Of a stretch of 64,000 bases of DNA, positions 8,936 to 16,103 are shown one piece after another. The notes under the pieces were generated by a model, which saw nothing but the letters and a program-made list of their open reading frames with translations, was not told where the DNA came from and ran no database searches. The stretch is from Thiemannella venezuelensis. Lineage in GTDB: Bacteria; Actinomycetota; Actinomycetes; Streptosporangiales; Streptosporangiaceae. The DNA lies in NCBI RefSeq assembly GCF_014203605.1, contig NZ_JACHJJ010000018.1, forward strand, positions 1-64,000, in the 5' to 3' direction. Each line of letters starts with the position of its first letter. Position 1 is the first letter of the stretch. The position numbers were made by a program, and so were the translations under genes.

Positions 8936-8969
8936 GGCCGCCGGGTCATGGAACGGTCATCCGGCGGCC
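8936..8969 (+). terminator. Hairpin after mmsA
   Basis: 9-bp perfect stem (GGCCGCCGG 8936-8944 with CCGGCGGCC 8961-8969) and a 16-base loop, 11 bp past the stop codon. Confidence 0.55.
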
Positions 8970-9034
8970 ATCCGCGGGCCGCGCGGGCCGGTAGGCTCCG
9001 GGGAGCGGATCGGCACCGACGTCGGGAGGGGCTC

Positions 9035-10318
9035 GTGGGCAGGGACAGGCTCCGCGGCACGCGGCTGGGGGCGATGGCGGGAGCGGGCCTCCTGGCGCTC
9101 TCGGTCTGCACCGCGGCCGGGGCCGCGAACGCGAGCCCCGGCCCGGCCGCGGGTCCGGGCGCGAGCCCGCGCCCGGCCGCGGGTCCGGGCGCGAGCCCGC
9201 GCCCGGCGTCGAGCGCCACCGCGACCCCTGCCGCGACCTCTTCCGCGACTCCCACGGCGACCCCTACGGCGAGTCCCGCCGCCCCGGCCTCCATCGGCGC
9301 CTCCGAGGGCACGCTGCGGGTGCTCACGTTCCAGGGCCACGTCGAGTACGGCGGGACGTTCCCCGGAGCCAACTGGGTCACACCGTTCGAGAAGGCGACC
9401 GGGTGCCGGGTCGCGGTGCTCGACCGGGTCCGCTCGGCCGAGGAGATGGCGGCCAAGCTCGACGGCGGCGCCTACGACGTCGTCTCGCCCCCGCCGGAGC
9501 TGGCCGGGCTGCTGATGGCGGAGGGCGCCGTGGCCCCGGTCGACACCTCCCTCGTCGAGTCCTACGAGGACATCCCCGAGCGGCTCCGGGAACTGCCCGC
9601 CCTGCGCCGGGGGGAGACGGTCTACGGCATCCCCTACCTGTGGGGGGTCAACCGGGTCCTGTACCGCGAGGGCCGCCCCGACGGCCCCGGGGCGCTCTAC
9701 GCGACCGGCCCCGCGGCGATCAGGAACACCCCGCTGAGCATCGCCGACGCGGCGCTCGTGCTCAAGGGGACCGAGCCCGGCCTGGGCGTCGAGGACCCGT
9801 TCCAGCTCACCCCGGCCCAGCTCGACGCCGCGGAGAGACTGCTCGCCGAGGGCGACGGAGCCGAGCGGGTCTACTGGGACGACTCGCTCGAGGTGATCCG
9901 GGCACTCGCGAGCGGGTCGGTGCGCCTGGCCCAGGCGTGGCCGTACCACGCCGACCTGTTCGAACGCGCGGGCAGGCCGGTGCGGGCGCTCGGCGGGGCG
10001 CCGGTGACCGGGTGGGCCGACTCCTGGATGCTCACGGCGGAACCGGCCAGCCCCAACTGCGCGTACCGGTGGCTCGACTGGGTCACCTCGGCCGACGTCC
10101 AGCGCTCGGCCGCGGCCTGGACCGGACTGGCGCCCGCCAACACCGAGGCCTGCACCGGGCAGGCCCGGCCCGTCTGCGACCTGTACCGCGCGCAGGACGG
10201 CGAGGGTCTCCGGGAGGTCTTCTTCGCCGCCCGGCCGGCGCGGGATTGCGGCGGCGGGGACGGGGAATGCACTGACTACGCCGACTGGGTGAACCGCTGG
10301 AAGAAGCTGGTGGGCTAG
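9035..10318 (+). CDS. Extracellular solute-binding protein, spermidine/putrescine-type (PotD-like), orphan
   Basis: 427 residues. GTG 9035 is chosen because GGGAGGGG precedes it and a secretion signal follows (about residues 10-35). A low-complexity Ala/Pro/Ser/Thr linker covers about 35-85, where a 30-bp DNA repeat encodes AGPGASPRPA twice. The binding domain begins at GTLRVLTFQGHVEYGG, and the YGIPYLWGVNRVLY segment is typical of the polyamine/PotD and iron-type family. No permease or ATPase gene is adjacent, so the protein must use a transporter encoded elsewhere or act as a sensor. Its place among amine-catabolism genes suggests a polyamine or amino-acid ligand. A strong terminator follows. 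Confidence 0.8.
   Translation: MGRDRLRGTRLGAMAGAGLLALSVCTAAGAANASPGPAAGPGASPRPAAGPGASPRPASSATATPAATSSATPTATPTASPAAPASIGASEGTLRVLTFQGHVEYGGTFPGANWVTPFEKATGCRVAVLDRVRSAEEMAAKLDGGAYDVVSPPPELAGLLMAEGAVAPVDTSLVESYEDIPERLRELPALRRGETVYGIPYLWGVNRVLYREGRPDGPGALYATGPAAIRNTPLSIADAALVLKGTEPGLGVEDPFQLTPAQLDAAERLLAEGDGAERVYWDDSLEVIRALASGSVRLAQAWPYHADLFERAGRPVRALGGAPVTGWADSWMLTAEPASPNCAYRWLDWVTSADVQRSAAAWTGLAPANTEACTGQARPVCDLYRAQDGEGLREVFFAARPARDCGGGDGECTDYADWVNRWKKLVG
9148..9207 (+). repeat. 30-bp tandem repeat in linker of the solute-binding protein
   Basis: Two copies of a 30-bp unit within the coding region, encoding the AGPGASPRPA linker motif. Confidence 0.75.
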
Positions 10319-10403
10319 CCGGAGGCCTCCCGGGCTCCCGGCCGGCTCCGGCCCTCGACCGAGGCTGCGGGCGCGTCCGTTCCCCGCTGGACGCGGCCTG
10401 CCA

Positions 10404-10447
10404 GGGGCGCTCCGGGGCTCCCCCGACCCCGGGGCGCCCCGCCTTTT
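10404..10447 (+). terminator. Intrinsic terminator after solute-binding protein gene
   Basis: 14-bp stem (10404-10417 with 10427-10440, one G/T pair) followed by GCCTTTTCTC. Confidence 0.8.
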
Positions 10448-10466
10448 CTCCGGGATGTGCCCGGAT

Positions 10467-10515
10467 CACGATGGTTTCCGGGGCATAGTTCCCTCACCAC
10501 GATGGATTCCGTGGA
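10467..10515. promoter_or_regulatory. Direct repeats upstream of the saccharopine-dehydrogenase-like gene
   Basis: CACGATGGTTTCCGGGG (10467) and CACGATGGATTCCGTGG (10498) are 31 bp apart, about three DNA turns. The second copy, with one more base, is flanked by CCACG/CGTGG inverted arms. Candidate regulator sites for the gene starting at 10569. Confidence 0.5.
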
Positions 10516-10568
10516 AAATCATGCTCCCGCTATTGGCTGGTCAGTCAGTCAGTGGATAGAGTCCCGCC

Positions 10569-11810
10569 ATGAGAATCCTTCTTGTGGGAGCCGGCGGCGT
10601 CGGCTCCGCCGTCGTTCCGATCGCCGCCCGCCGAGATTTCTTCGAACACATCGTGGTGGCGGACTCTAGACAGAGCCGCGCCGCCGAGGTGGTGGCCACG
10701 ATCGGAGACCCGCGCTTCAGCGCCATCGCGCTGGACGCCTCCGACCAGGGGGCGGTCGAGGCCGCCCTCACCGAGCACCGCTGCGACGTGCTCTTCAACG
10801 CGGTCGATCCGCGCTTCACCATGCCGCTGTTCCGGGCCGCCCTGAACACCGGCGCGCACTACCTGGACATGGCGATGTCCCTGTCGCGGCCCCATCCCCG
10901 CAGGCCGTACGAGCTGACCGGGGTCAAGCTGGGCGACGAGCAGTTCGCCATGGACGGCGCGTGGCGCGACTCCGGCCGGCTGGCGCTGGTGGGCATGGGC
11001 GTGGAGCCCGGCCTGGCCGACGTGTTCGCCCGCTACGCCGCCGACCACCTCTTCTCCGGGATCGAGGAGGTCGGCATCCGCGACGGCTCGAACCTGGTGG
11101 TGGACGGCTACGACTTCGCGCCGACCTTCTCCATCTGGACGACCATCGAGGAGTGCCTCAACCCCCCGGTGGTCTGGGAGGACGGGGCCTGGCACACCAC
11201 CGAGCCGTTCAGCGAGCCGGAGGTGTTCGACTTCCCCGAGGGCATCGGCCCGGTCGAGTGCGTCAACGTCGAGCACGAGGAGGTCCTGCTCGTGCCGCGC
11301 TGGATCGACGCCAAGCGGGTGACGTTCAAGTACGGCCTCGGCGAGGAGTTCATCGGCGTCCTGAAGACCCTGCGCAAGCTCGGCCTGGACAGCGCGGACA
11401 AGATCCGGGTCGGCGGCGTCGAGGCCTCGCCGCGTGACGTGGTCGCGGCCCGGCTGCCCGACCCGGCCACGCTCGGCGACCGGATGCGCGGCAAGACCTG
11501 CGCCGGTACCTGGGTGAAGGGCACCGGCAAGGACGGTGAGCCGCGCGAGGTCTACCTCTACCACGTGGTCGACAACGAGTGGTCCATGCGCGAGTACGGC
11601 TGCCAGGCCGTGGTCTGGCAGACCGCGGTGCACCCGGTCGTCGCGCTGGAACTGCTGGCCACCGGCGTCTGGTCGGGCACCGGCGTGCTGGGTCCCGAGG
11701 CGTTCGACGCGGTGCCGTTCCTCGACCTGCTGAACGCCTACGGCTCGCCGTGGGGCATGCGCGAGGAGACCCCGGCGGAGGCGCACGAGGAGATCCTCCT
11801 GTCCGCCTGA
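10569..11810 (+). CDS. Saccharopine dehydrogenase family oxidoreductase
   Basis: A 413-residue NAD(P)-dependent enzyme. The N-terminal Rossmann motif is MRILLVGAGGVGSAVVP, followed by the DVLFNAVDPRFTMPLFRAAL and GAHYLDMA segments characteristic of the saccharopine/carboxynorspermidine/lysine-6-dehydrogenase group. Members act on lysine- or polyamine-derived amino acids, so it fits the surrounding amine catabolism, but the substrate is not fixed by sequence. ATG 10569 follows GGATAGAG. It appears monocistronic, with direct-repeat operators upstream and a hairpin downstream. Confidence 0.85.
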   Translation: MRILLVGAGGVGSAVVPIAARRDFFEHIVVADSRQSRAAEVVATIGDPRFSAIALDASDQGAVEAALTEHRCDVLFNAVDPRFTMPLFRAALNTGAHYLDMAMSLSRPHPRRPYELTGVKLGDEQFAMDGAWRDSGRLALVGMGVEPGLADVFARYAADHLFSGIEEVGIRDGSNLVVDGYDFAPTFSIWTTIEECLNPPVVWEDGAWHTTEPFSEPEVFDFPEGIGPVECVNVEHEEVLLVPRWIDAKRVTFKYGLGEEFIGVLKTLRKLGLDSADKIRVGGVEASPRDVVAARLPDPATLGDRMRGKTCAGTWVKGTGKDGEPREVYLYHVVDNEWSMREYGCQAVVWQTAVHPVVALELLATGVWSGTGVLGPEAFDAVPFLDLLNAYGSPWGMREETPAEAHEEILLSA

Positions 11811-11811
11811 C

Positions 11812-11834
11812 CCCGCCGGCCCCTTCCCGGCGGG
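11812..11834. terminator. Hairpin between convergent genes
   Basis: 8-bp stem CCCGCCGG (11812-11819) with CCGGCGGG (11827-11834), directly after the stop codon of the plus-strand gene and before the end of the small minus-strand gene. Confidence 0.55.
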
Positions 11835-11847
11835 TGGCCCGGCTCCG

Positions 11848-12063
11848 TCAGGAGAAGGCCACCCGGCGGGGGAAGGGGTAGACGTTCTCCACCGCGGGCT
11901 CGGGGACCAGCGCGTCCGCGCACTCCGGGCAGGCGAACAGCACGGCCTCGTTGGGCAGGCGGCCGATCCTGATCCTGGGCCGGGGCCACTTCTTGTGGCA
12001 GGCCACGCAGGCGTCGCCGTCGCACTGGGCGCGGGTAAGGCCTTCGGGGTCGAACGTCATCAT
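11848..12063 (-). CDS. Small Cys-rich (zinc-ribbon-like) protein of unknown function
   Basis: 71 residues from two consecutive ATG codons (12063 or 12060). Cysteine pairs in DACVACHKKWPRP and FACPECAD, plus one earlier Cys in AQCDGD, look like a four-cysteine zinc-binding knuckle; the chain between is basic (RPRIRIGRLP). I do not recognise a named family. It lies tail-to-tail with the saccharopine-dehydrogenase-like gene and upstream has a perfect 16-bp palindrome (12118-12133), so it may be tightly regulated. A nucleic-acid or protein-partner role would fit but is inference. Confidence 0.7.
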   Translation of the reverse strand: MMTFDPEGLTRAQCDGDACVACHKKWPRPRIRIGRLPNEAVLFACPECADALVPEPAVENVYPFPRRVAFS

Positions 12064-12117
12064 GGTCCGTACCGTTCTGGTCGGCCTCCAGTTCACCACG
12101 CCTCCGGTCCTGATCAC

Positions 12118-12146
12118 TCCGACACCTGTCGGAACCGTTATAACGC
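12118..12146. promoter_or_regulatory. Perfect palindrome and TATAAC-containing promoter region of the small zinc protein
   Basis: TCCGACACCTGTCGGA (12118-12133) is perfectly symmetrical, and next to it CGTTATAACG (12137-12146) offers a minus-strand -10 like TATAAC. It lies about 55-80 bp upstream of the 12063 start. The same CCGACA/TGTCGG half-sites occur at 6036-6092. Confidence 0.5.
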
Positions 12147-12220
12147 CACTACCCCCGGTGATCGCTTTGCTGGATGCCAAGTGCGGGTTAAATCGGTTCC
12201 AGGGCGTGACCCGCCTAACG

Positions 12221-12257
12221 ACAAAAGGGGCACTCGACATCAAGCCGGGTGCCCCTT
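12221..12257 (-). terminator. Intrinsic terminator of gabT
   Basis: 9-bp stem AAGGGGCAC (12225-12233) with GTGCCCCTT (12249-12257). On the minus strand the right-hand arm is read first and the stem ends in CCCCTTTTGTCG. It lies 19 bp past the gabT stop. Confidence 0.8.
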
Positions 12258-12275
12258 GCCGTGCTATCCAAACCG

Positions 12276-13628
12276 TCAGATCTCGGTGATGATCTTCTCG
12301 AGAATCGCCAGGCCCTCTTCCAGGAGGTGGTCGGGCATGACCAGCGGCGGCAGGAACCTCAGGACGTTGCCGTAGGTGCCCGCGGTCAGCACCAGCAGAC
12401 CCTCGGTGTGGCACTTCTTCGCGATCTCGCCCGCGGCCGTGGGGTGCGGCTCCTTGGTCCCGGGGACGACCAGCTCGATGGCGATCATCGCGCCCCGGCC
12501 GCGCACGTCGCCGACGACCGGCGACCTCTCCGCGATGGCGCGCAGCCGCGGCAGCATGACCTCGCCGATACGGCGGGCCCTGCCGACCAGGTCGTCGGCC
12601 TCGATGGTCTCCAGCACGCCGAGCGCGGCCTCGCAGGCGAGCGGGTTGCCGCCGTAGGTGCCGCCCAGACCGCCGACGTGGACCCTGTCGAGGATCTCGG
12701 CGCGGCCGGTGACGGCCGCCAGCGGCAGGCCGCCCGCGATGCCCTTGGCGGTGACGATGATGTCGGGGACGACGCCCTCGTCCTCGCAGGCGAACAGGTG
12801 GCCGGTCCGGGCGAAGCCGGTCTGCACCTCGTCGGCGATGAAGACGATCCCGTTGGCCCTGCAGAACTCGGCGATCCTCGGCAGGAAGCCCTTGGCCGGC
12901 TCGATGAAGCCGCCCTCGCCGGCGATCGGCTCGATCAGCACCGCCGCCACGTTCTCGGCGCCGATCTGCTTGTTGATCTGGTCGATCGCCTGGGCCGCGG
13001 CCTCCTCGGCGCAGTTCTCCGCGCCCGTCGGCCAGCGGAACGGGTAGGCCAGCGGCACCCGGTAGACCTCGGGGGCGAACGGGCCGAAGCGGTGCTTGTA
13101 CGGCATGTTCTTGGCCGTCAGCGACATCGTCAGCAGGGTCCGGCCGTGGTAGCCGTGGTCGAACACGACCACCGCCTGGCGGCCGGTGGCGTGCCGGGCG
13201 ACCTTGACCGCGTTCTCCACGGCCTCGGCGCCGCTGTTGAGCAGGAAGGTGCGCTTCTCGTGGTCGCCGGGCGTGATCTCGTTGAGCTTCTCGGCGACCT
13301 GCACGTACGACTCGTACGGCGTCACCATGAAGCAGGTGTGCGTGAAGTTCGCGACCTGCCGCTGGACCCGGTCGACCACGCGCGGCGCGGAGTTGCCCGC
13401 GTTGGTCACCGCGATGCCCGAGCCGAAGTCGATCAGGGAGTTGCCGTCGGCGTCGACGACGACACCGCCGCCGGCGTGCGTCACGAAGACCGGCAGGGTG
13501 GTGCCGATGCCCGGCGGGACGGCGGCCTGCTTGCGCGCGAACATCTCGCGGGACTTCGGTCCGGGGATCTCGGTGACGACGCGGCGCTCCTGCGGGAGGG
13601 ACGGGCCGCCCTGGGTGACGGTGCTCAT
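12276..13628 (-). CDS. gabT: 4-aminobutyrate--2-oxoglutarate aminotransferase
   Basis: A 450-residue class III PLP aminotransferase closely matching actinobacterial GabT. It carries LIDFGSGIAVTNAGNSAPRV, NSGAEAVENAVKVAR, FIADEVQTGFARTG and the PLP lysine in VTAKGIAGGLPLAAVTG (about residue 295). It transfers the amino group of GABA (and often 5-aminovalerate) to 2-oxoglutarate, giving succinate semialdehyde. The start is ATG 13628. It diverges from the PucR gene at 13726, the usual arrangement in which the PucR-type activator responds to GABA or its semialdehyde. A clear terminator follows. The aldehyde dehydrogenase at 16104 could remove the product. Confidence 0.92.
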   Translation of the reverse strand: MSTVTQGGPSLPQERRVVTEIPGPKSREMFARKQAAVPPGIGTTLPVFVTHAGGGVVVDADGNSLIDFGSGIAVTNAGNSAPRVVDRVQRQVANFTHTCFMVTPYESYVQVAEKLNEITPGDHEKRTFLLNSGAEAVENAVKVARHATGRQAVVVFDHGYHGRTLLTMSLTAKNMPYKHRFGPFAPEVYRVPLAYPFRWPTGAENCAEEAAAQAIDQINKQIGAENVAAVLIEPIAGEGGFIEPAKGFLPRIAEFCRANGIVFIADEVQTGFARTGHLFACEDEGVVPDIIVTAKGIAGGLPLAAVTGRAEILDRVHVGGLGGTYGGNPLACEAALGVLETIEADDLVGRARRIGEVMLPRLRAIAERSPVVGDVRGRGAMIAIELVVPGTKEPHPTAAGEIAKKCHTEGLLVLTAGTYGNVLRFLPPLVMPDHLLEEGLAILEKIITEI

Positions 13629-13725
13629 GCTGCGACGGTATGCCGGGTGTGCCGGGATGCCGATGATGCACTATGGCAAAATCGCAGGGAGCTCTCTTGC
13701 CGTAACGTACAAACCGGGGGTGGTG
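13629..13725. promoter_or_regulatory. Divergent gabT / pucR promoter region with TGCCGG repeats
   Basis: A 97-bp gap between divergent genes. It contains three closely spaced TGCCGG/TGCCGA elements (about 13639-13662) and a TGGCAAA...TTGCCG inverted pair (about 13673-13702). These are candidate sites for the adjacent PucR regulator. Confidence 0.4.
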
Positions 13726-15195
13726 GTGGCGCCGACACTCCGCACGATCGTGCGGCGGCTGCCGCTCGGGCTCACCGTGCTCGCCGGGGACGACGCGCTC
13801 GACCGGCCGGTGCGCTGGGTCGCGGTCAGCGAGCTGGAGGACCCCACCCCGTTCCTGGAGGGCGGCGAGCTCGTCCTCACCACGGGCATGCGCCTGGACG
13901 CCGCGGGCGCGGAGCCGTACGTGCGGCGCCTGGTCGCCCGCGGGGTCGCCGGACTCGGGTTCGGCGTCGGCCTGGGACACGGGGCGATCCCCGCCGAGCT
14001 GCTGGCGGCCGCGGCGGGCGCCGGGCTGCCGCTGGTCGAGGTGCCCCGCGAGACCCCGTTCGTCGCGATCGGCAAGGCGGTCAGCGACCTGCTCGCCGCC
14101 GAGCAGTACGAGGAGATCGCCCGGGCCTTCGCCACCCAGGGCCGCCTCACCCGCGCCGCCCTCCGTCCCGAGGGCCCGCGAGCGGTGATCGACCGCCTGG
14201 CCGGGGAACTCGGCGGCTGGGCGGTCCTGCTCGACGAGGCGGGAGCCGTACGGCATGCGGCGGGGAAGGGGGCGGCCGGCGTCGACGCGGTCGCCGGCGA
14301 GCTCGGCCGGCTGCGCGGCCGCTCCCGGGAGGGCGGCACCCCGGCCAGCCTCGCCTTCTCCACCCCCGGCGAGCACGTCGTCGTCCAGCCGCTGGGCGCC
14401 CGCCGGATCAGGGGTTTCTTCGCGGTCGGCCTCGGCAGGCCGTTCACGCCGGTCGAGCACACCGTGGTCAACGCCGCCGGATCCCTGCTCACCCTGGCCC
14501 TGGAGCACGGCCGCGAGCACCAGGCCGCCGAGCGCAGGGTGCGCTCGGCGGTGCTCCGGCTGCTGCTGGCGGGCGAGGCGGAGGCGGCGCGGGAGGTGCT
14601 GGACCGGTTGGGGGACCGGCTGGAGGACGGGCCGCTGGTGGTGCTGGCCGCCGGGGACGGCCGGGAGGCGGCGCTGGAGGCCGCGGGCGAGGAGTTCGCG
14701 GTGGCCGACGGCGACCGGGTGGTCGTCGTCGTGCCGGCCGCCCGCGCGGAGGAGACCGCCGGAGTCCTGCAGGAGCACGGCCCGGTCGGCGTCGGAGCCC
14801 CGGTGGGCCCGGAGGAGCTGCGCACGGGTCTCGACCAGGCCGACCGGGCGCTCGCCGCGGCCCGCCGCGGAGGCGGGCCGGTCATGCGCTTCGCCGACCT
14901 CGCGGGCCAGGGACTGCTCTCCCTGCTGGACGCCGGCGCCGCCGCGGCGTTCTCCGCGGCGCTGCTCGCCCCCTTGAGGGAGTACGGCTCCCGCGCGGAC
15001 CTGCTGGAGTCGCTCCGGGCCTATCTGGCCTGCAACGGCCACTGGGACGCGGCGGCCCAGCGCCTCGGCGTGCACCGGCACACCCTCCGCTACCGCATGC
15101 GCCGGGTCGCCGAGCTGCTCGGCCGGGACCTCGACGACCCGGCCGCCCGCGCCGAACTCTGGGTGGCGCTGAACGTGGGGGGCGAGACCGCGTAG
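13726..15195 (+). CDS. PucR family transcriptional regulator, divergent from gabT
   Basis: About 489 residues. The N-terminal PucR domain runs roughly 1-120 (GGELVLTTGMRLD, GLPLVEVPRETPFVAIGKAV), followed by a GGDEF-like middle and a C-terminal HTH (NGHWDAAAQRLGVHRHTLRYRM near 425-450). Three successive GTG codons (13720, 13723, 13726) could start it; the last sits best after GGGGG. Placement back-to-back with gabT strongly suggests it controls GABA breakdown, as known for related actinobacterial PucR (GabR-like) activators. It is shorter than and clearly distinct from the other PucR protein of this window. Confidence 0.88.
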   Translation: MAPTLRTIVRRLPLGLTVLAGDDALDRPVRWVAVSELEDPTPFLEGGELVLTTGMRLDAAGAEPYVRRLVARGVAGLGFGVGLGHGAIPAELLAAAAGAGLPLVEVPRETPFVAIGKAVSDLLAAEQYEEIARAFATQGRLTRAALRPEGPRAVIDRLAGELGGWAVLLDEAGAVRHAAGKGAAGVDAVAGELGRLRGRSREGGTPASLAFSTPGEHVVVQPLGARRIRGFFAVGLGRPFTPVEHTVVNAAGSLLTLALEHGREHQAAERRVRSAVLRLLLAGEAEAAREVLDRLGDRLEDGPLVVLAAGDGREAALEAAGEEFAVADGDRVVVVVPAARAEETAGVLQEHGPVGVGAPVGPEELRTGLDQADRALAAARRGGGPVMRFADLAGQGLLSLLDAGAAAAFSAALLAPLREYGSRADLLESLRAYLACNGHWDAAAQRLGVHRHTLRYRMRRVAELLGRDLDDPAARAELWVALNVGGETA

Positions 15196-15223
15196 GGCGC
15201 GGGGGCCCGCCGGCCCGCCTGCC

Positions 15224-15238
15224 GCCCCGGAGCGGGGC
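15224..15238. terminator. Short hairpin between convergent pucR and tetR
   Basis: GCCCCG-GAG-CGGGGC type stem within the 45-bp gap between convergent genes. Confidence 0.45.
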
Positions 15239-15240
15239 CG

Positions 15241-15888
15241 TCAGACCCGGGTGGCCGACTCCAGGCTCTTGTCCGTCAGGTAGCGGTAGATGACGGCACG
15301 GGTCACGCCCTCGTAGGTGTGGCCGTCGCGCAGGTGCCCGGCACGTTCCAGGCTGATCGCGCCCTGGGCGGCGGCCCAGAGCGCGTCGGCGATCTTCCTG
15401 GGCTGGGTCGGGATGAGGTACCCCGCCGAGATGCAGTCGGCGATCACCCGGTCGAAGATGTTGAGCGCCGCCCGGGCCAGGGTCCTGGCGCGCTCGCTGG
15501 GGACGAAGCCGGGGATCGTCTTCTCGAACATCAGGCTGTAGTAGCCGGGCTCGGCCAGCGCGGCCTCCCGGTAGGCGGGGCCGAGGGCGGTGAGGTGGTC
15601 GAGGGCGTTCCTGCGCCGGGGCACGGCGTCCAGCCGCCGCCGGAACCGCTCGAAGCCTTCCAGGTAGAGCGCCTCGGCGAGACCTTCCTTGCTGCCGAAC
15701 ATGGTGTAGATGACGGTCGTCGAGCACCCGGCCTCGCTCGCGATGCGCCGCATCGACAGGCTCTCCGGGCCGACGGCGACCAGGAGCCGGCTGGCCACGT
15801 CGAGCAGCCTGCCGCGGAGCTCGTCCTGGCCGGCGCGTTCCCCGATCAGGTAGGCGCCCTGCAGACCGAGCGGCGCCGAGGAGGTCAT
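15241..15888 (-). CDS. TetR family regulator
   Basis: 215 residues from ATG 15888, which has GGAAAGG ten bases upstream; a GTG at 15897 overlaps that site and is less likely. The HTH is near residues 27-70 (LRGRLLDVASRLLVAVGPES, then MRRIASEAGCSTTVIYTMFGSKEG). The C-terminal part resembles the WHG/TetR_C group. It faces away from the aldehyde dehydrogenase gene at 16104 across an AT-rich gap and may regulate it, though no operator is obvious. Confidence 0.85.
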   Translation of the reverse strand: MTSSAPLGLQGAYLIGERAGQDELRGRLLDVASRLLVAVGPESLSMRRIASEAGCSTTVIYTMFGSKEGLAEALYLEGFERFRRRLDAVPRRRNALDHLTALGPAYREAALAEPGYYSLMFEKTIPGFVPSERARTLARAALNIFDRVIADCISAGYLIPTQPRKIADALWAAAQGAISLERAGHLRDGHTYEGVTRAVIYRYLTDKSLESATRV

Positions 15889-16103
15889 GGGGGACACGCC
15901 TTTCCGATCGGGGGATCCGCATCCGAGACTTAGCCAGGGCGAAGATCATCCAAACCGCTGTACCTAGAAATATCCTTAAATCATCCTGTATTCGTTACAA
16001 GGCCAGGCTGTAAGCGTTTTTATGCGGAACGGCGAGGCGGGACACGGGTCTTGTGCGGAGTGGAGCAGGACCGGGCTCGGGTGGGTGGCATACCGTCGGA
16101 GGC
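15889..16103. promoter_or_regulatory. AT-rich divergent promoter region
   Basis: A gap between the divergent TetR and aldehyde dehydrogenase genes. Positions about 15950-16025 are strikingly AT-rich for this genome (AATATCCTTAAATCATCC, then TATTCGTTACAAGG). No perfect operator palindrome was found. Confidence 0.45.

Noticed and set aside
7045-9456. 803-codon open frame on the minus strand
   Set aside because: It lies antisense to the aminotransferase, mmsA and binding-protein genes, has repetitive His/Arg/Gly/Asp-rich content and no family resemblance. It is a GC-bias shadow.
11848-15081. 1077-codon minus frame ending in the small zinc protein
   Set aside because: Only the last 71 codons look like a protein. 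The upstream part is antisense to pucR or out of frame with gabT.
12249-15293. Plus-strand frame of 1014 codons across gabT and pucR
   Set aside because: Shadow frame; the real genes are gabT (minus) and pucR (plus, other frame) with clear motifs.
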